DNA from: Cryomorphaceae bacterium
Lineage (GTDB): Bacteria > Bacteroidota > Bacteroidia > Flavobacteriales > Schleiferiaceae
Direction of reading: 5' to 3'
Assembly: GCA_003445735.1 (NCBI GenBank)
Contig: DMCR01000090.1
Span: forward strand, 8,598-28,980
Length of the DNA: 20,383 nt
The stretch's first letter is position 1; every line of letters starts with the position of its first letter. The position numbers were made by a program, and so were the translations under genes. The notes under the pieces are model-generated. The model did no database searches, was not told the origin of the DNA, and saw only the letters and a program-made list of their open reading frames with translations. Positions 7,556 through 16,253 of the stretch are shown one piece after another.

Positions 7556-8551
7556 ATGAAAAAATTAGTAGCATTCGGCGCTGTTATAGGCGCTCTATTT
7601 ATGACCTCCTGTGAGCCAAATGGCCCAGCAGTTGAGCCTGCCACCTACCCAGGTGACTCATTGACCGTAAGCAATGCTGCCCGTCCATTGGTAATTGAAA
7701 CAACCGGTGCATGGTGTCAATATTGTCCAAACGGTGCTGAAATCATGACCATATTGGATGGAGTATTGGGCGATAGCGTGGTATTAATTGCAAATCACGT
7801 TGGTGATTGGTTTTCTACCGATAACGCTGCCTCTGCTAAGTTCGACGACAACTTCCCAACTTCAGGTGTACCCAACTTCTACGTGAACAACACGGACGTA
7901 GGTCAAAGCCCCACTGCCGCGGCGGCTGCTGCTACCCTAGCAGAAGTTGCGTTTGGTTTAGAAGCTGATGTTGAAAATACTGGTACGAAGTTCATCGTTT
8001 TCCCTCGCGTTAAAGCGTTGGAAACAAACCTTGATAACGTATACATGATTCAGTCGTACTTGTTACTCAACGGTGTGCAAGCTAAGGATTACGGAAATGG
8101 GGTTGATTTGAACCAAGTAAGTTCTTTGCCCAAGGTAAGTACTGGTTCAGGTGCTACTCCAACGACTTGGGCACAAGATGCTGCTTTGGTAAATGGAACA
8201 CCACTAATCAAGTCCGGAACGATCTATACCCATGACGAAGTATTGTACCGTCACGCAACCGCAGCTGTTATTGGCTGGGTAGAGAGCGATGATGCTGCAA
8301 CTTCCGATACTTCTATGGTTTCATTGGGACCATGGGGTATGAACTTGGGCGATTTAAATCCACTAGGCAATGCGTTCGCCGCCGGTGATGTTTATGGTAC
8401 GCGTTACACACCAATGCAGTTCCACATCGATATCCCAACAACACTTCCTTTCAACGCCGATTACAGTGTTGCAACAATCGTTTGGGAATTGCGCCAAGAC
8501 GGTTCAGGAGATTACGATTATGTAAATGGTGTAGTGACTCACGTTCCCTAA
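7556..8551 (+). CDS. Omp28-like outer-membrane lipoprotein with thioredoxin-like CxxC motif
   Basis: The 331-residue protein starts MKKLVAFGAVIGALFMTSC, a lipoprotein signal peptide with the lipidated cysteine at 19. After a short acidic/proline linker comes RPLVIETTGAWCQYCPNGA (residues 43-61), where C54 and C57 form the WCxxC seen in thioredoxin folds. The combination of lipobox, early WCxYCP and a C-terminal beta-rich region fits the Omp28/Omp28-related family of Bacteroidota, whose biochemical role is not settled; a redox or adhesion role is speculative. An alanine run lies near residues 120-126. Codons favour GGT, GCT, GTA and AAC more than the neighbouring genes do, which may mean high expression. 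It appears to be its own transcription unit, with a -7-like element upstream and a strong hairpin terminator 20 bases after the stop. Confidence 0.8.
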   Translation: MKKLVAFGAVIGALFMTSCEPNGPAVEPATYPGDSLTVSNAARPLVIETTGAWCQYCPNGAEIMTILDGVLGDSVVLIANHVGDWFSTDNAASAKFDDNFPTSGVPNFYVNNTDVGQSPTAAAAAATLAEVAFGLEADVENTGTKFIVFPRVKALETNLDNVYMIQSYLLLNGVQAKDYGNGVDLNQVSSLPKVSTGSGATPTTWAQDAALVNGTPLIKSGTIYTHDEVLYRHATAAVIGWVESDDAATSDTSMVSLGPWGMNLGDLNPLGNAFAAGDVYGTRYTPMQFHIDIPTTLPFNADYSVATIVWELRQDGSGDYDYVNGVVTHVP

Positions 8552-8570
8552 GCCAATTCGATAAGCATAT

Positions 8571-8603
8571 AAAAGCCTCGCAGGAAACTGCGGGGCTTTT
8601 TTA
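8571..8603. terminator. Bidirectional intrinsic terminator between Omp28-like gene and yidC
   Basis: AAAGCCTCGCAG at 8572-8583 pairs with CTGCGGGGCTTT at 8588-8599 around a GAAA tetraloop, a 12-bp stem with one G-T pair, followed by six T's in total. The reverse strand also ends in a T-run after the stem, so it can serve both the plus-strand lipoprotein gene and the minus-strand yidC gene that converge here. Confidence 0.9.
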
Positions 8604-8622
8604 TCTTTTTCAACTATGCCAA

Positions 8623-10392
8623 TTATTTTCTGCGCTGCGAGCGATTCAAATTCTGTTGGCGTTGCATTTCTTCTAAGCGAGCCTGGAACTTACTTTGCTT
8701 TTTAGGCTGTGCCTTCTTCGCTTCAATCTTGGCTAAGATTGCTTCATCATTTAAACTTCTACGGATGGCCCATTGCATTCCGAAGGTAACAATGTTAGAT
8801 AGGAAGTAATAATATGTCAGACCTGCTGGGTAGCTGTTCAATACGAACATGAAGATCAGCGGCATCAAGTACATAATCATCTGCATCTGTTTCATCTGCT
8901 CCGCATTTCCTGTTGACGCGGTCATGCTTTGGTTCATGCGGGTATATAGAATGGTCGAACCTGTCATCAATAATGTGAAGATAGAGATGTGGTTTCCGTA
9001 AACTGTGCTCAAGATAGGAATGTGTGATTCCCAAGAAATCAAGGCATCATATGTACTTAAATCCGTCGCCCACAGGAAGCTCTGCCCTCGCAACTCGATG
9101 GATGCAGGGAAGAATCGGAACATGGCAAAAAGAATAGGCATCTGTACCAAAATAGGAATACAACCCCCCAATGGTTTTACTCCAGTTTCACGGTATAAGG
9201 CCATTTGCGCTTGTTGCTTGCCCATAGCATCCTTATCACCGAACTTCTCATTAATCGCTTCAATCTGCGGCTTCAATACACGCATCTTCGCCATCGAACG
9301 GTAAGAGGCAAAAGTCAACGGAGAAAGCGTCCCCTTAATGATGAGCACCATAATCAGAATGATGACCCCGTAGTTCCAACCGTAGCCATCCAACCAGTTA
9401 AATATCGGCACCACGACGCCACGACCAATCCATCCAAAAATCCCCCAACCGAAGTTGATGACTTTCTCATAATCGCGGTCGTGCTTCTTTAAAGTCTGGT
9501 AGTGATTGGGGCCCAAATACATCGAGAACGGCAAACTATATGCACCATTAACACTCTGGTTCAAAGTCGAATTCGAACTAAACACCTTCACGATGTTCTC
9601 ATTTGCATCTGTACCATTAACCGTGGCAACGGTTGCCGAAGCAAAGCCCCCCTCCGGTTGTACGATGTAGGAGAAGAAATGCTGTTTTTGCGCGAGCCAA
9701 TTCACTGCTCCAACATCCTTAGACTTATCACCACCCCGACCGCTCAAGTTATCGACGTCGCCATCTTCTTGAACCTTGTACGAATAGGTAGAATAAATAC
9801 GTTCGTTGCTAATGCCTTTCTCTGTACGGTACGCAGTACGCTCCCAAAACAACTCAGGCTTGCCTACAGCACTAGCAGTACCATTTACTGTGTAGCTCGC
9901 CACAAAGCCAGCTTCTTCCAAACTTACCTTTACGTCTGTTGCGCCATCGCTAAGAATCAAAGAAGTACCGTTATGAGAAACCACATTGAATTCCTTTATA
10001 CTTAAAGCAACATCTCCGGGTAGTTTAATGTCCAAAACTTGGTTACTGTTCACCAATAAGACCTCTGCAGAATCATACGTTTGATAACCCTTAATCTGTG
10101 CACGGACTAGTTGGGCACCTAAGGTTGTATACGTCAATTTTAAGTCGTCATTCTCAATGCTGATCTCTTCGGCGACAAACCCATTCGAATCCAAAACTGC
10201 TGCAGTCATTTCTACCACTTCAGCATTTACGCCTTGAGTTGAAGCCCCCTCCTCAACTACTTCTGTGGGGGGTGCATCTTCTACCTCCGGCATATTGGCG
10301 CTCTGCCACCAGCCAAAGCCAACCATGATGGTGACAATGAGTAATACGCCTATGAGTTGATTGCGGTCAAAACCCGCTTTCTGATTTTCCAT
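8623..10392 (-). CDS. yidC: Membrane protein insertase YidC
   Basis: YidC inserts and folds inner-membrane proteins, alone or with SecYEG. The 589-residue protein has the Gram-negative layout: an N-terminal membrane anchor (residues 12-29, LIGVLLIVTIMVGFGWW), a large periplasmic beta domain (about 60-325), then the conserved insertase core with about five membrane segments from residue 340. The groove charge is Lys353 in LIIKGTLSPLT, where E. coli has Arg. The following cytoplasmic loop MAKMRVLKPQIEAINEKFG is the conserved C1 hairpin. The C-terminal tail is very basic (KKAQPKKQSK to QRRK), fitting ribosome contact. Only 3 bases separate it from the pyrG stop, so the two are almost certainly cotranscribed, an arrangement common in Bacteroidota. 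Transcription would end at the bidirectional hairpin just past its stop. Confidence 0.96.
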   Translation of the reverse strand: MENQKAGFDRNQLIGVLLIVTIMVGFGWWQSANMPEVEDAPPTEVVEEGASTQGVNAEVVEMTAAVLDSNGFVAEEISIENDDLKLTYTTLGAQLVRAQIKGYQTYDSAEVLLVNSNQVLDIKLPGDVALSIKEFNVVSHNGTSLILSDGATDVKVSLEEAGFVASYTVNGTASAVGKPELFWERTAYRTEKGISNERIYSTYSYKVQEDGDVDNLSGRGGDKSKDVGAVNWLAQKQHFFSYIVQPEGGFASATVATVNGTDANENIVKVFSSNSTLNQSVNGAYSLPFSMYLGPNHYQTLKKHDRDYEKVINFGWGIFGWIGRGVVVPIFNWLDGYGWNYGVIILIMVLIIKGTLSPLTFASYRSMAKMRVLKPQIEAINEKFGDKDAMGKQQAQMALYRETGVKPLGGCIPILVQMPILFAMFRFFPASIELRGQSFLWATDLSTYDALISWESHIPILSTVYGNHISIFTLLMTGSTILYTRMNQSMTASTGNAEQMKQMQMIMYLMPLIFMFVLNSYPAGLTYYYFLSNIVTFGMQWAIRRSLNDEAILAKIEAKKAQPKKQSKFQARLEEMQRQQNLNRSQRRK

Positions 10393-10395
10393 GAA

Positions 10396-12009
10396 TTATT
10401 TGTTTTGACGGTTTAGGTCCGCGGCTTTAACGAAAGAAACAAAAAGAGGATGCGGATTGAGTACCGTGCTCTTATATTCTGGGTGATATTGTACCCCAAC
10501 GAAGAACGGATGTTCCTCAATCTCAACAACCTCTACCAAGCCGCTTTCCGGGTTAATACCCGTTGCTTTCAAACCTGCAGCTACAAGCTCTTCTTTATAT
10601 TCGTTATTGTATTCGTAGCGGTGACGGTGACGCTCAAGAATAGCTGTTTCACCATAAGCATCAAAGGCTTTAGAATCCTTACTGAGATTACATTTTTGAG
10701 CACCTAGACGCATCGTCCCGCCCATATCTGTGATATGCATTTGCTCGTCCATTAAGGCTATTACGGGCTTACTAGACTTTGGATTCACCTCCGTCGTGTT
10801 CGCATCCGACCAACCCAAGACGTTCCGCGCATATTCAATGACCGCGGCCTGCATTCCGTAGCAAATGCCGAAATATGGTATCTTATTCTCACGAGCATAT
10901 TGCACTGTCGCTACTTTTCCTTCGAAACCACGCTGACCAAATCCTGGCGCTACCAAAATACCATCAAGACCTTGGCAAGTTTTCGCAGCATTCTTTGGGG
11001 TCAAATGCTCAGAGTGAATCCAACGCACCTGTACTTTAACTTCATTCGATGCACCAGCGTGAATAAAAGCTTCAGAAATAGATTTATAACTATCCTTAAG
11101 CTCCACATACTTTCCGATTAATCCTATTTCAACAGTACGTTTAGGGAACTTTAAGCGCGTTAAGAATTCACGCCACTTATCCAAGTCCGGCTGTGTTTTC
11201 GTCGCCAATCCAAAGTGATCTAATACAACCTCGTCCAACTTTTCATTATACATCATCAATGGCACCTCATAGATGGTACTCGCATCACGTGATTCAATCA
11301 CGTTGCGTTGGCGAACGTTTGTAAATAATGCCAGTTTACGTTTAATATCTTCATCCACAGGATGCGAAGAACGACATATCAAAACATCCGGCTGCACCCC
11401 ACTCTCGAGCATTGTTTTTACACTGTGCTGCGTAGGTTTCGTTTTTAGCTCACCTGTAACGTTCAAGTACGGCAACAAGGTCAAATGGATCACCATACAA
11501 TTGCGCTCTAATTCCCATTTTAACTGACGTACTGATTCGATATACGGTAATGCCTCAATATCCCCTACCGTACCACCTATTTCGGTGATTACGATATCGA
11601 AGTTTCCGGTTTCACCCAGAATCTTCACGCGGTTTTTGATTTCGTCTGTTATGTGAGGAATGACCTGAACCGTTTTTCCTAAGTAATCACCACGGCGCTC
11701 TTTATCGATTACGCTTTGGTAGATTCTACCCGTGGTGACATTATTTCCTTGTGAGGTCGGCGTATTCAAGAAACGCTCGTAGTGACCGAGATCCAAATCC
11801 GTTTCAGCACCATCTTCTGTAACGTAACACTCCCCATGTTCGTAGGGGTTTAATGTTCCTGGATCGACATTGATATAAGGGTCCAATTTCTGAATGGTCA
11901 CACGGCAGCCACGTGCCTGAAGGAGTTTAGCCAAAGAAGCCGAAATAATACCCTTGCCCAATGAAGATGTCACCCCTCCGGTGACGAAGATGTACTTTGT
12001 GCTCGCCAT
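10396..12009 (-). CDS. pyrG: CTP synthase
   Basis: PyrG makes CTP from UTP, ATP and glutamine (or ammonia) in the cytoplasm. The 537-residue protein (E. coli 545) has the two-domain order of the family. The N-terminal synthetase starts with the P-loop VTGGVTSSLGKGI (K19) and continues with KLDPYINVDPGTLNP and GGTVGDIE. The C-terminal class I glutaminase has nucleophile Cys383 in YFGICYGMQ and the partner residues His509 and Glu511 in GVQYHPEY. All catalytic residues are present. A -7-like element lies 19 bases upstream of the ATG, so it may have its own promoter besides possible readthrough from the TonB-receptor gene 44 bases upstream. Confidence 0.98.
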   Translation of the reverse strand: MASTKYIFVTGGVTSSLGKGIISASLAKLLQARGCRVTIQKLDPYINVDPGTLNPYEHGECYVTEDGAETDLDLGHYERFLNTPTSQGNNVTTGRIYQSVIDKERRGDYLGKTVQVIPHITDEIKNRVKILGETGNFDIVITEIGGTVGDIEALPYIESVRQLKWELERNCMVIHLTLLPYLNVTGELKTKPTQHSVKTMLESGVQPDVLICRSSHPVDEDIKRKLALFTNVRQRNVIESRDASTIYEVPLMMYNEKLDEVVLDHFGLATKTQPDLDKWREFLTRLKFPKRTVEIGLIGKYVELKDSYKSISEAFIHAGASNEVKVQVRWIHSEHLTPKNAAKTCQGLDGILVAPGFGQRGFEGKVATVQYARENKIPYFGICYGMQAAVIEYARNVLGWSDANTTEVNPKSSKPVIALMDEQMHITDMGGTMRLGAQKCNLSKDSKAFDAYGETAILERHRHRYEYNNEYKEELVAAGLKATGINPESGLVEVVEIEEHPFFVGVQYHPEYKSTVLNPHPLFVSFVKAADLNRQNK

Positions 12010-12028
12010 AGTTTGAATCAGAACAGCA

Positions 12029-12036
12029 CAAAAGTA
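12029..12036 (-). promoter_or_regulatory. Bacteroidota-type -7 element for pyrG-yidC
   Basis: On the minus strand this reads TACTTTTG, an exact match to TAnnTTTG, 19 bases before the pyrG start codon, in the 44-base gap after the receptor gene. The predicted leader is only about 14 bases. No convincing -33 TTG is seen. Confidence 0.4.
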
Positions 12037-12053
12037 CCTTTTTTTGCCGCCAT

Positions 12054-14366
12054 TTAAAAGGTAAAACTTGCGCTAATCGTAGGCATGATTGGAAGCTGGT
12101 TTACGCGTTCTGCGGCCACGCGATCATAGTAGAAAATATTCTCCCTGTTGTACATGTTCGTGGCTCCAATAACTACTTCGGCCTGACCCGTTTTCACGGT
12201 CGTACTATACTTCAACGAAGCATCCAACCTGTGGTAAGTCGGCAGCCTGTTTCCGTTTAAGGTACCGTAGAGCACGCTAGGATCGCCATTGGCCGTGGTA
12301 TAATCAAAGTTGATATCAGGGTTGCCAAATGGATCCAAGAAATCAATTCCTGGATAATAGCCTTGGGTCGGTGTGAATGGGAATCCCGTTCCTAAATTCC
12401 ATCGCACACTCAAGAACCAACGCTCCTTATTGCCCATCTTAACATTTGCCACTAAGTTTACATTGTGTCTACGGTCAAAATTCGGCGCATAGACTTGGAT
12501 ACCGTCGTCGCGTTGCACCTTGCTCCAGGCATAGACCCCCCAGAAATAATAACGTCCTTTCTCAAATTTAACCAAGGCATCGTATCCATAGGCCCAACCG
12601 TGCTCGACAATGAAGTCCTTGCGCAGGATTTCCGGGCGATCGCTGTAGGCCGGCACATCATCGTATAGCTTGTTGCGGTTGATGTTGGAAATCTGGGAGA
12701 AGTCCTTGATATATGATTCCACGGTCACGTCCCAATGGTCACCCAAATCGTATTCGAAACCAGTTACGCCGTGAGTTGCCTTTTGGAGCTTTGAAGTGAT
12801 GGGGCGATCGCGAAAGCTCGCAGGTAAATCAGTCGCGCCCGACAAGAACCCATAAAAGAGGTTCACCACATCGCGGTCGCTATTTGCTGCCACAAGGTTC
12901 TGGCTGTACTTCCCACCGGACGCTTTGAATCTAAAATCTTCAGTTATGCTGTACTTCAAGCCTAATCTAGGCTCCACACTCAGCTCACTCAAGGAGCCAT
13001 AATAATGTAATCGCAAACCCGGCTCTAGAATCAAAAGGGTACCGACTTTACGGTAATTAAAGAACCCACCTAATTCCGTGGTACTCTCTTGCTGGTTTAG
13101 CCCCAATCCAAGAGAGTTCGTATAGTTAAAGTCCGTGGAATATCCGATGAGATCCAGGCCGTATTTGATCTCGTCCGCCTTACCTAAGAAATAGGTAAAG
13201 TCCAACCCACCGTTAAAACCATTGATGGAAGAATTGCGAGGCTGGTCTGGGTTCTCGGTGCTGGAGATGAAATAATAACTCTGGGCAAAATCTCCCTGAA
13301 TGAGTGTTGCGGAGGCGGGTGGTATCACGGTGAAATTAGCCCCATATCCCCAACTGTTCCATTGAATACCTTGTGCGCTGTCCAACATTACGGCATCAGA
13401 AAAATTAAAGGCCTTCGCACTCAACTTTGAACCTCCCTTACTTTGCGTGGTGAACTTACCGTAAATATCGTTGAAGGTGAAGGGCAATCCCCCGAATCTA
13501 GTTTCCACATAGGGATAAAAAATTGGCGCCGATTGACGCAAATAGCTCGTCTTCCCACTCAAGAACAGGCTGTTGTTCGCTAAGCCATTCTTATCCTTTT
13601 TGCCCAGCGGGGTCTCTACCAAGAGCTTGCTCATGTAGGTAGATGAATAGAGTTTCCCCGTGGTTTCAGAACGGTTCCCGTCGCGGGTACGGATGTCCAT
13701 TACCGAACTGTTTCGAGAACCATATTCAGCGCCAAAACCGGCCGTATAGACTTTGGCACTTTGTAAAACGTCAGTATCGAAAACAGAGAAGAATCCTATA
13801 CTATGGAAAGGATTGTAGATGATCATCCCGTCGAGTAAAACAAGGTTTTGGATGGGTGCGCCACCTCGAATGTATAATTGGCCCCCTTGATCCCCAGTGG
13901 TGACCACCCCCGGCAAGACGGAAATGGCTTTCATTAAATCCGGATCTCCCCCTGCCGAGAAGGTTTCGATAGCTTTAGGATTCAGATTGACTACTGCGGT
14001 GTTGACCTTGACTTTTTTCTCCGCACGCTCAATGTTTAAGTCTACCGTATTGAGCATTTGTGAACCTTCGTCTAGGTAAAGCTTGATGGTATTGGGCTTG
14101 TTTTTGTAGATGCGTACCGCCTCGCTCACGGTCTCATACCCCAAAAAGCTCACAGTGACTTGGACTTCGCCTACTGGCAGGTCTGATAACTGGAAATAGC
14201 CGTCCAAATTTGTGATGGTTCCGCGGTCTTCCCCCTCTACTACGATATTGGCATAGGGAATGGGAGCACCGTTGCTTTTTTCATAGACGAAGCCACGCAG
14301 CATCTGAGGCTGGGCATACACTATCGTCGCTAAAAACAGGAAAAATATGGTTAGAAATCTTTTCAT
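12054..14366 (-). CDS. TonB-dependent outer-membrane receptor with N-terminal carboxypeptidase-regulatory-like domain
   Basis: This 770-residue protein has a signal peptide (1-19, ending VYAQ). A carboxypeptidase-regulatory-like beta-sandwich follows at about 24-98 (GFVYEKSNGAPIPYANI, then G-T-x-T-N-L-D-G-Y-F). The TonB plug lies at about 122-230, with LMKAISVLPGV, LYIRGG at 164-169 and NLVLLDGM at 174-181. The remainder is a 22-strand-type barrel ending in the terminal phenylalanine of ASFTF. It would import a large or scarce nutrient across the outer membrane using TonB energy. The substrate is unknown: no SusD, siderophore or vitamin gene is adjacent. It lies 18 bases after holA and 44 bases before pyrG, so its promoter is not obvious; a one-mismatch -7 motif (TACTTTAG) overlaps the holA stop region. 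Confidence 0.9.
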   Translation of the reverse strand: MKRFLTIFFLFLATIVYAQPQMLRGFVYEKSNGAPIPYANIVVEGEDRGTITNLDGYFQLSDLPVGEVQVTVSFLGYETVSEAVRIYKNKPNTIKLYLDEGSQMLNTVDLNIERAEKKVKVNTAVVNLNPKAIETFSAGGDPDLMKAISVLPGVVTTGDQGGQLYIRGGAPIQNLVLLDGMIIYNPFHSIGFFSVFDTDVLQSAKVYTAGFGAEYGSRNSSVMDIRTRDGNRSETTGKLYSSTYMSKLLVETPLGKKDKNGLANNSLFLSGKTSYLRQSAPIFYPYVETRFGGLPFTFNDIYGKFTTQSKGGSKLSAKAFNFSDAVMLDSAQGIQWNSWGYGANFTVIPPASATLIQGDFAQSYYFISSTENPDQPRNSSINGFNGGLDFTYFLGKADEIKYGLDLIGYSTDFNYTNSLGLGLNQQESTTELGGFFNYRKVGTLLILEPGLRLHYYGSLSELSVEPRLGLKYSITEDFRFKASGGKYSQNLVAANSDRDVVNLFYGFLSGATDLPASFRDRPITSKLQKATHGVTGFEYDLGDHWDVTVESYIKDFSQISNINRNKLYDDVPAYSDRPEILRKDFIVEHGWAYGYDALVKFEKGRYYFWGVYAWSKVQRDDGIQVYAPNFDRRHNVNLVANVKMGNKERWFLSVRWNLGTGFPFTPTQGYYPGIDFLDPFGNPDINFDYTTANGDPSVLYGTLNGNRLPTYHRLDASLKYSTTVKTGQAEVVIGATNMYNRENIFYYDRVAAERVNQLPIMPTISASFTF

Positions 14367-14384
14367 TTCTCAGGTTAGGGAGTT

Positions 14385-15398
14385 CTAAAGTACGCACTTA
14401 ATGAGCCATTCTCTCAAATGTTCGTATTCATTTGCACTGGAAGGGATCATGCCTTTGCATTTTCTATCAAATATGAGGAGTTCTTCAAGCATCACTAGGG
14501 CATGAGCACCATTATAATGACCTGAGGCCTGTGCAAATTGTTTTAAGAAATAGGGATGAATCTTCAATGCAGAGGCAATGGATTTTTCAGACTTACCGTT
14601 CATACTGTGGTACTGCAGCAGGTTGTTCACGAAGTTGAACAAGATACCGGTGGTCATCTGAACGGGATGGTCTTTAGGATTTTTGCTGAAGTAATGAACA
14701 ATTTTGAAGGCTTTGGCAATATTACGCTCGGCGATAGCTGCCACCAACTCAAAGTTATTGTAGTCCTTGCTTATTCCAATATGACGTTCAATATCATCCG
14801 CGCTTAAATCACGTTGATCGCCCATGGCCACATCGAGCTTCTCCACTTCCTTGTGTAAGCGACTCAAATCCGTACCCACCTGTTCAGCCATGGCAGCTAC
14901 GACATTGGAGGAGCAACGGAAGCCCTTGGCGCCCAATTCCTTTTCCAACCATGGCATTACTTGATAATCGCGCAAGGGATCGCTTTCCAAAAACACGCTG
15001 TTCGCTTTGATGGCTTTTCCGGCCTTACTGCGTTTGTCCAGCTTTTTGTGCATGTGGCCGAAAGCCAGTACGGTACTGGGCTGAGGCCGCTCCAAATAAC
15101 CGGCCAACAGTTCCCAATCTACTGCCTTCAAATGCTGCGCTTCTTTGACCACAACAACGATGCGCTCGCTCATCATAGGAAAGCGCTTGGCCTCCTCGAG
15201 AATCTGTAACATGTTCGTCTCCTTGCCGTACAGCACGGTTTGGTTGAAACTGCGTTCAGATTCGTCTAAGATTCCTTTTTCGATGAGTTGCAATAACTGT
15301 TGGGCATAGAATGGCTCCTCACCCGCGAAGAAATAAACGGGAGCGTACTTGCCTGCCTTGAGGTCTTTGGCAATGCTTTCAAAGCTATATGCACCCAT
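14385..15398 (-). CDS. holA: DNA polymerase III delta subunit
   Basis: HolA (delta) is the clamp-loader subunit that opens the beta sliding clamp. The 337-residue length is typical (E. coli 343). The N-terminal PVYFFAGEEPFYAQQLLQLI (20-39) matches the family P-x-Y-x-x-x-G-x-E-x-(F/L) start. The middle holds SERIVVVVKEAQHL and GHMHKKLDKRSK, and the C-terminal collar helices include FKIVHYFSKNPKDHPVQMTTGILFNF, all typical of delta. Its ATG shares one base with the stop of rlmH (TAATG), so translation is likely coupled. The family is divergent in sequence, but these motifs together leave little doubt. Confidence 0.92.
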   Translation of the reverse strand: MGAYSFESIAKDLKAGKYAPVYFFAGEEPFYAQQLLQLIEKGILDESERSFNQTVLYGKETNMLQILEEAKRFPMMSERIVVVVKEAQHLKAVDWELLAGYLERPQPSTVLAFGHMHKKLDKRSKAGKAIKANSVFLESDPLRDYQVMPWLEKELGAKGFRCSSNVVAAMAEQVGTDLSRLHKEVEKLDVAMGDQRDLSADDIERHIGISKDYNNFELVAAIAERNIAKAFKIVHYFSKNPKDHPVQMTTGILFNFVNNLLQYHSMNGKSEKSIASALKIHPYFLKQFAQASGHYNGAHALVMLEELLIFDRKCKGMIPSSANEYEHLREWLIKCVL

Positions 15399-15871
15399 TA
15401 GTCGTTGTGGTAGGGTTCGTTATTCAATAAGGTCATGCCCCGGTAGAGCTGTTCTAAAAATACAACACGGATTAATTGGTGCGAAGTGGTCATTTTACTC
15501 ATGCTCAATTTTGATTGAGCAGCGGTGTACAAGCGCTCGGAAAAACCAAAGGCACCCCCGACCACAAACACCAGGCGCTTTGGCCCAGCGTTCATCCATT
15601 TTTGTATTTGTGCTGCAAATCCACGACTGTGGTATTCTTTGCCCTTTTCATCGAGCAACACAATGGCATCTCCCGGTTGGAAAAACTTGAGAAAAACCTC
15701 TGCCTCTGCCTCTTTCAGAGCATGTGGACTAAGCTTACCTCCGCCTTTGACATCCGACAGCTCGGCATATTCAAGAGAGATATAGTGCTTGAGGCGCCCA
15801 GCAAATAATTGGATCCCTTCCCTAATGAATGGTTCAGAAGTTTTACCAATAACCGTGAATACAATCTTCAT
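15398..15871 (-). CDS. rlmH: 23S rRNA (pseudouridine1915-N3)-methyltransferase
   Basis: RlmH is a SPOUT-class, SAM-dependent enzyme that methylates pseudouridine 1915 in helix 69 of 23S rRNA on the assembled ribosome. With ATG at 15871 the protein is 157 residues, close to the family norm of about 155. An in-frame ATG 27 bases upstream exists, but the conserved start MKIVFTVIGKT supports 15871. Motifs are VLLDEKGKEYHSRGFA (71-86), the knot loop FVVGGAFGF (102-110), the helix HQLIRVVFLEQLYR (131-144) and the C-terminal PYH (153-155). The usual GGADG is GGAFG here, a mild variation. It is the first gene of the minus-strand series leading to holA, and is divergent from the nadC remnant. Confidence 0.95.
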   Translation of the reverse strand: MKIVFTVIGKTSEPFIREGIQLFAGRLKHYISLEYAELSDVKGGGKLSPHALKEAEAEVFLKFFQPGDAIVLLDEKGKEYHSRGFAAQIQKWMNAGPKRLVFVVGGAFGFSERLYTAAQSKLSMSKMTTSHQLIRVVFLEQLYRGMTLLNNEPYHND

Positions 15872-15897
15872 GTGCCCTACAAAGATGCTAACTTGCA

Positions 15898-16251
15898 ATG
15901 AGAACGCTAAAGGAATCCATTAGGAATATGTCTGCGGTAGTAGATTTTGTGCCCAATTTCTCTTTGCTCGACCCCCATATCGAATTGGTCATAGAATTAG
16001 AAACCCGTAATATTCAGTAAGTTCACGAAGCCTTAGCCGCTGAAGTAGACAGAATTATGTTGGATAATTTCGATATTGCCACCACCAAAGAGTCTGTAGC
16101 CCTGATCGGTGGGCGCTGCGAAGTCGAAAGTTCCGGGGTAATCACTGAGCAAACCCTCATTTCTTTTGTAGAATGTGGCGTAGATTACATCAGTGTTGGC
16201 GCCCTGACAAACCACATTAAAGAATTAGATATGAGCCTCAAAGCACATTAA
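15898..16251 (+). pseudogene. nadC: nadC remnant (C-terminal third, interrupted by TAA)
   Basis: NadC (nicotinate-nucleotide pyrophosphorylase) makes nicotinate mononucleotide from quinolinate in NAD synthesis and is usually about 280 residues. One frame runs from ATG 15898, is broken by TAA at 16018-16020 and continues without change of frame to TAA at 16249-16251. Before the stop it reads ELVIELETRNIQ; after it VHEALAAEVDRIMLDN, then ALIGGRCEVESSGVI and YISVGALT. These are the conserved C-terminal motifs of NadC in correct order and spacing. The TAA falls where CAA/Gln would fit. Only 26 bases lie between the rlmH start and this frame, so the N-terminal ~180 residues, including most quinolinate and PRPP-contacting residues, are gone. 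The relic still sits 2 bases upstream of the yihY gene, where intact nadC is often found in Bacteroidota. Confidence 0.85.
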
Positions 16252-16253
16252 AC

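Noticed and set aside
9502..10005. 167-codon plus-strand frame opposite yidC
   Set aside because: It lies wholly within the periplasmic-domain coding part of yidC, and its protein has no family features.
15898..16020. Independent small gene of 40 codons
   Set aside because: Its second half (ELVIELETRN) is NadC sequence in the same frame as the following remnant, so it is better read as part of the pseudogene.
16033..16215. 60-codon minus-strand frame opposite the nadC remnant
   Set aside because: The plus strand encodes recognisable NadC motifs in order; the minus frame shows nothing.
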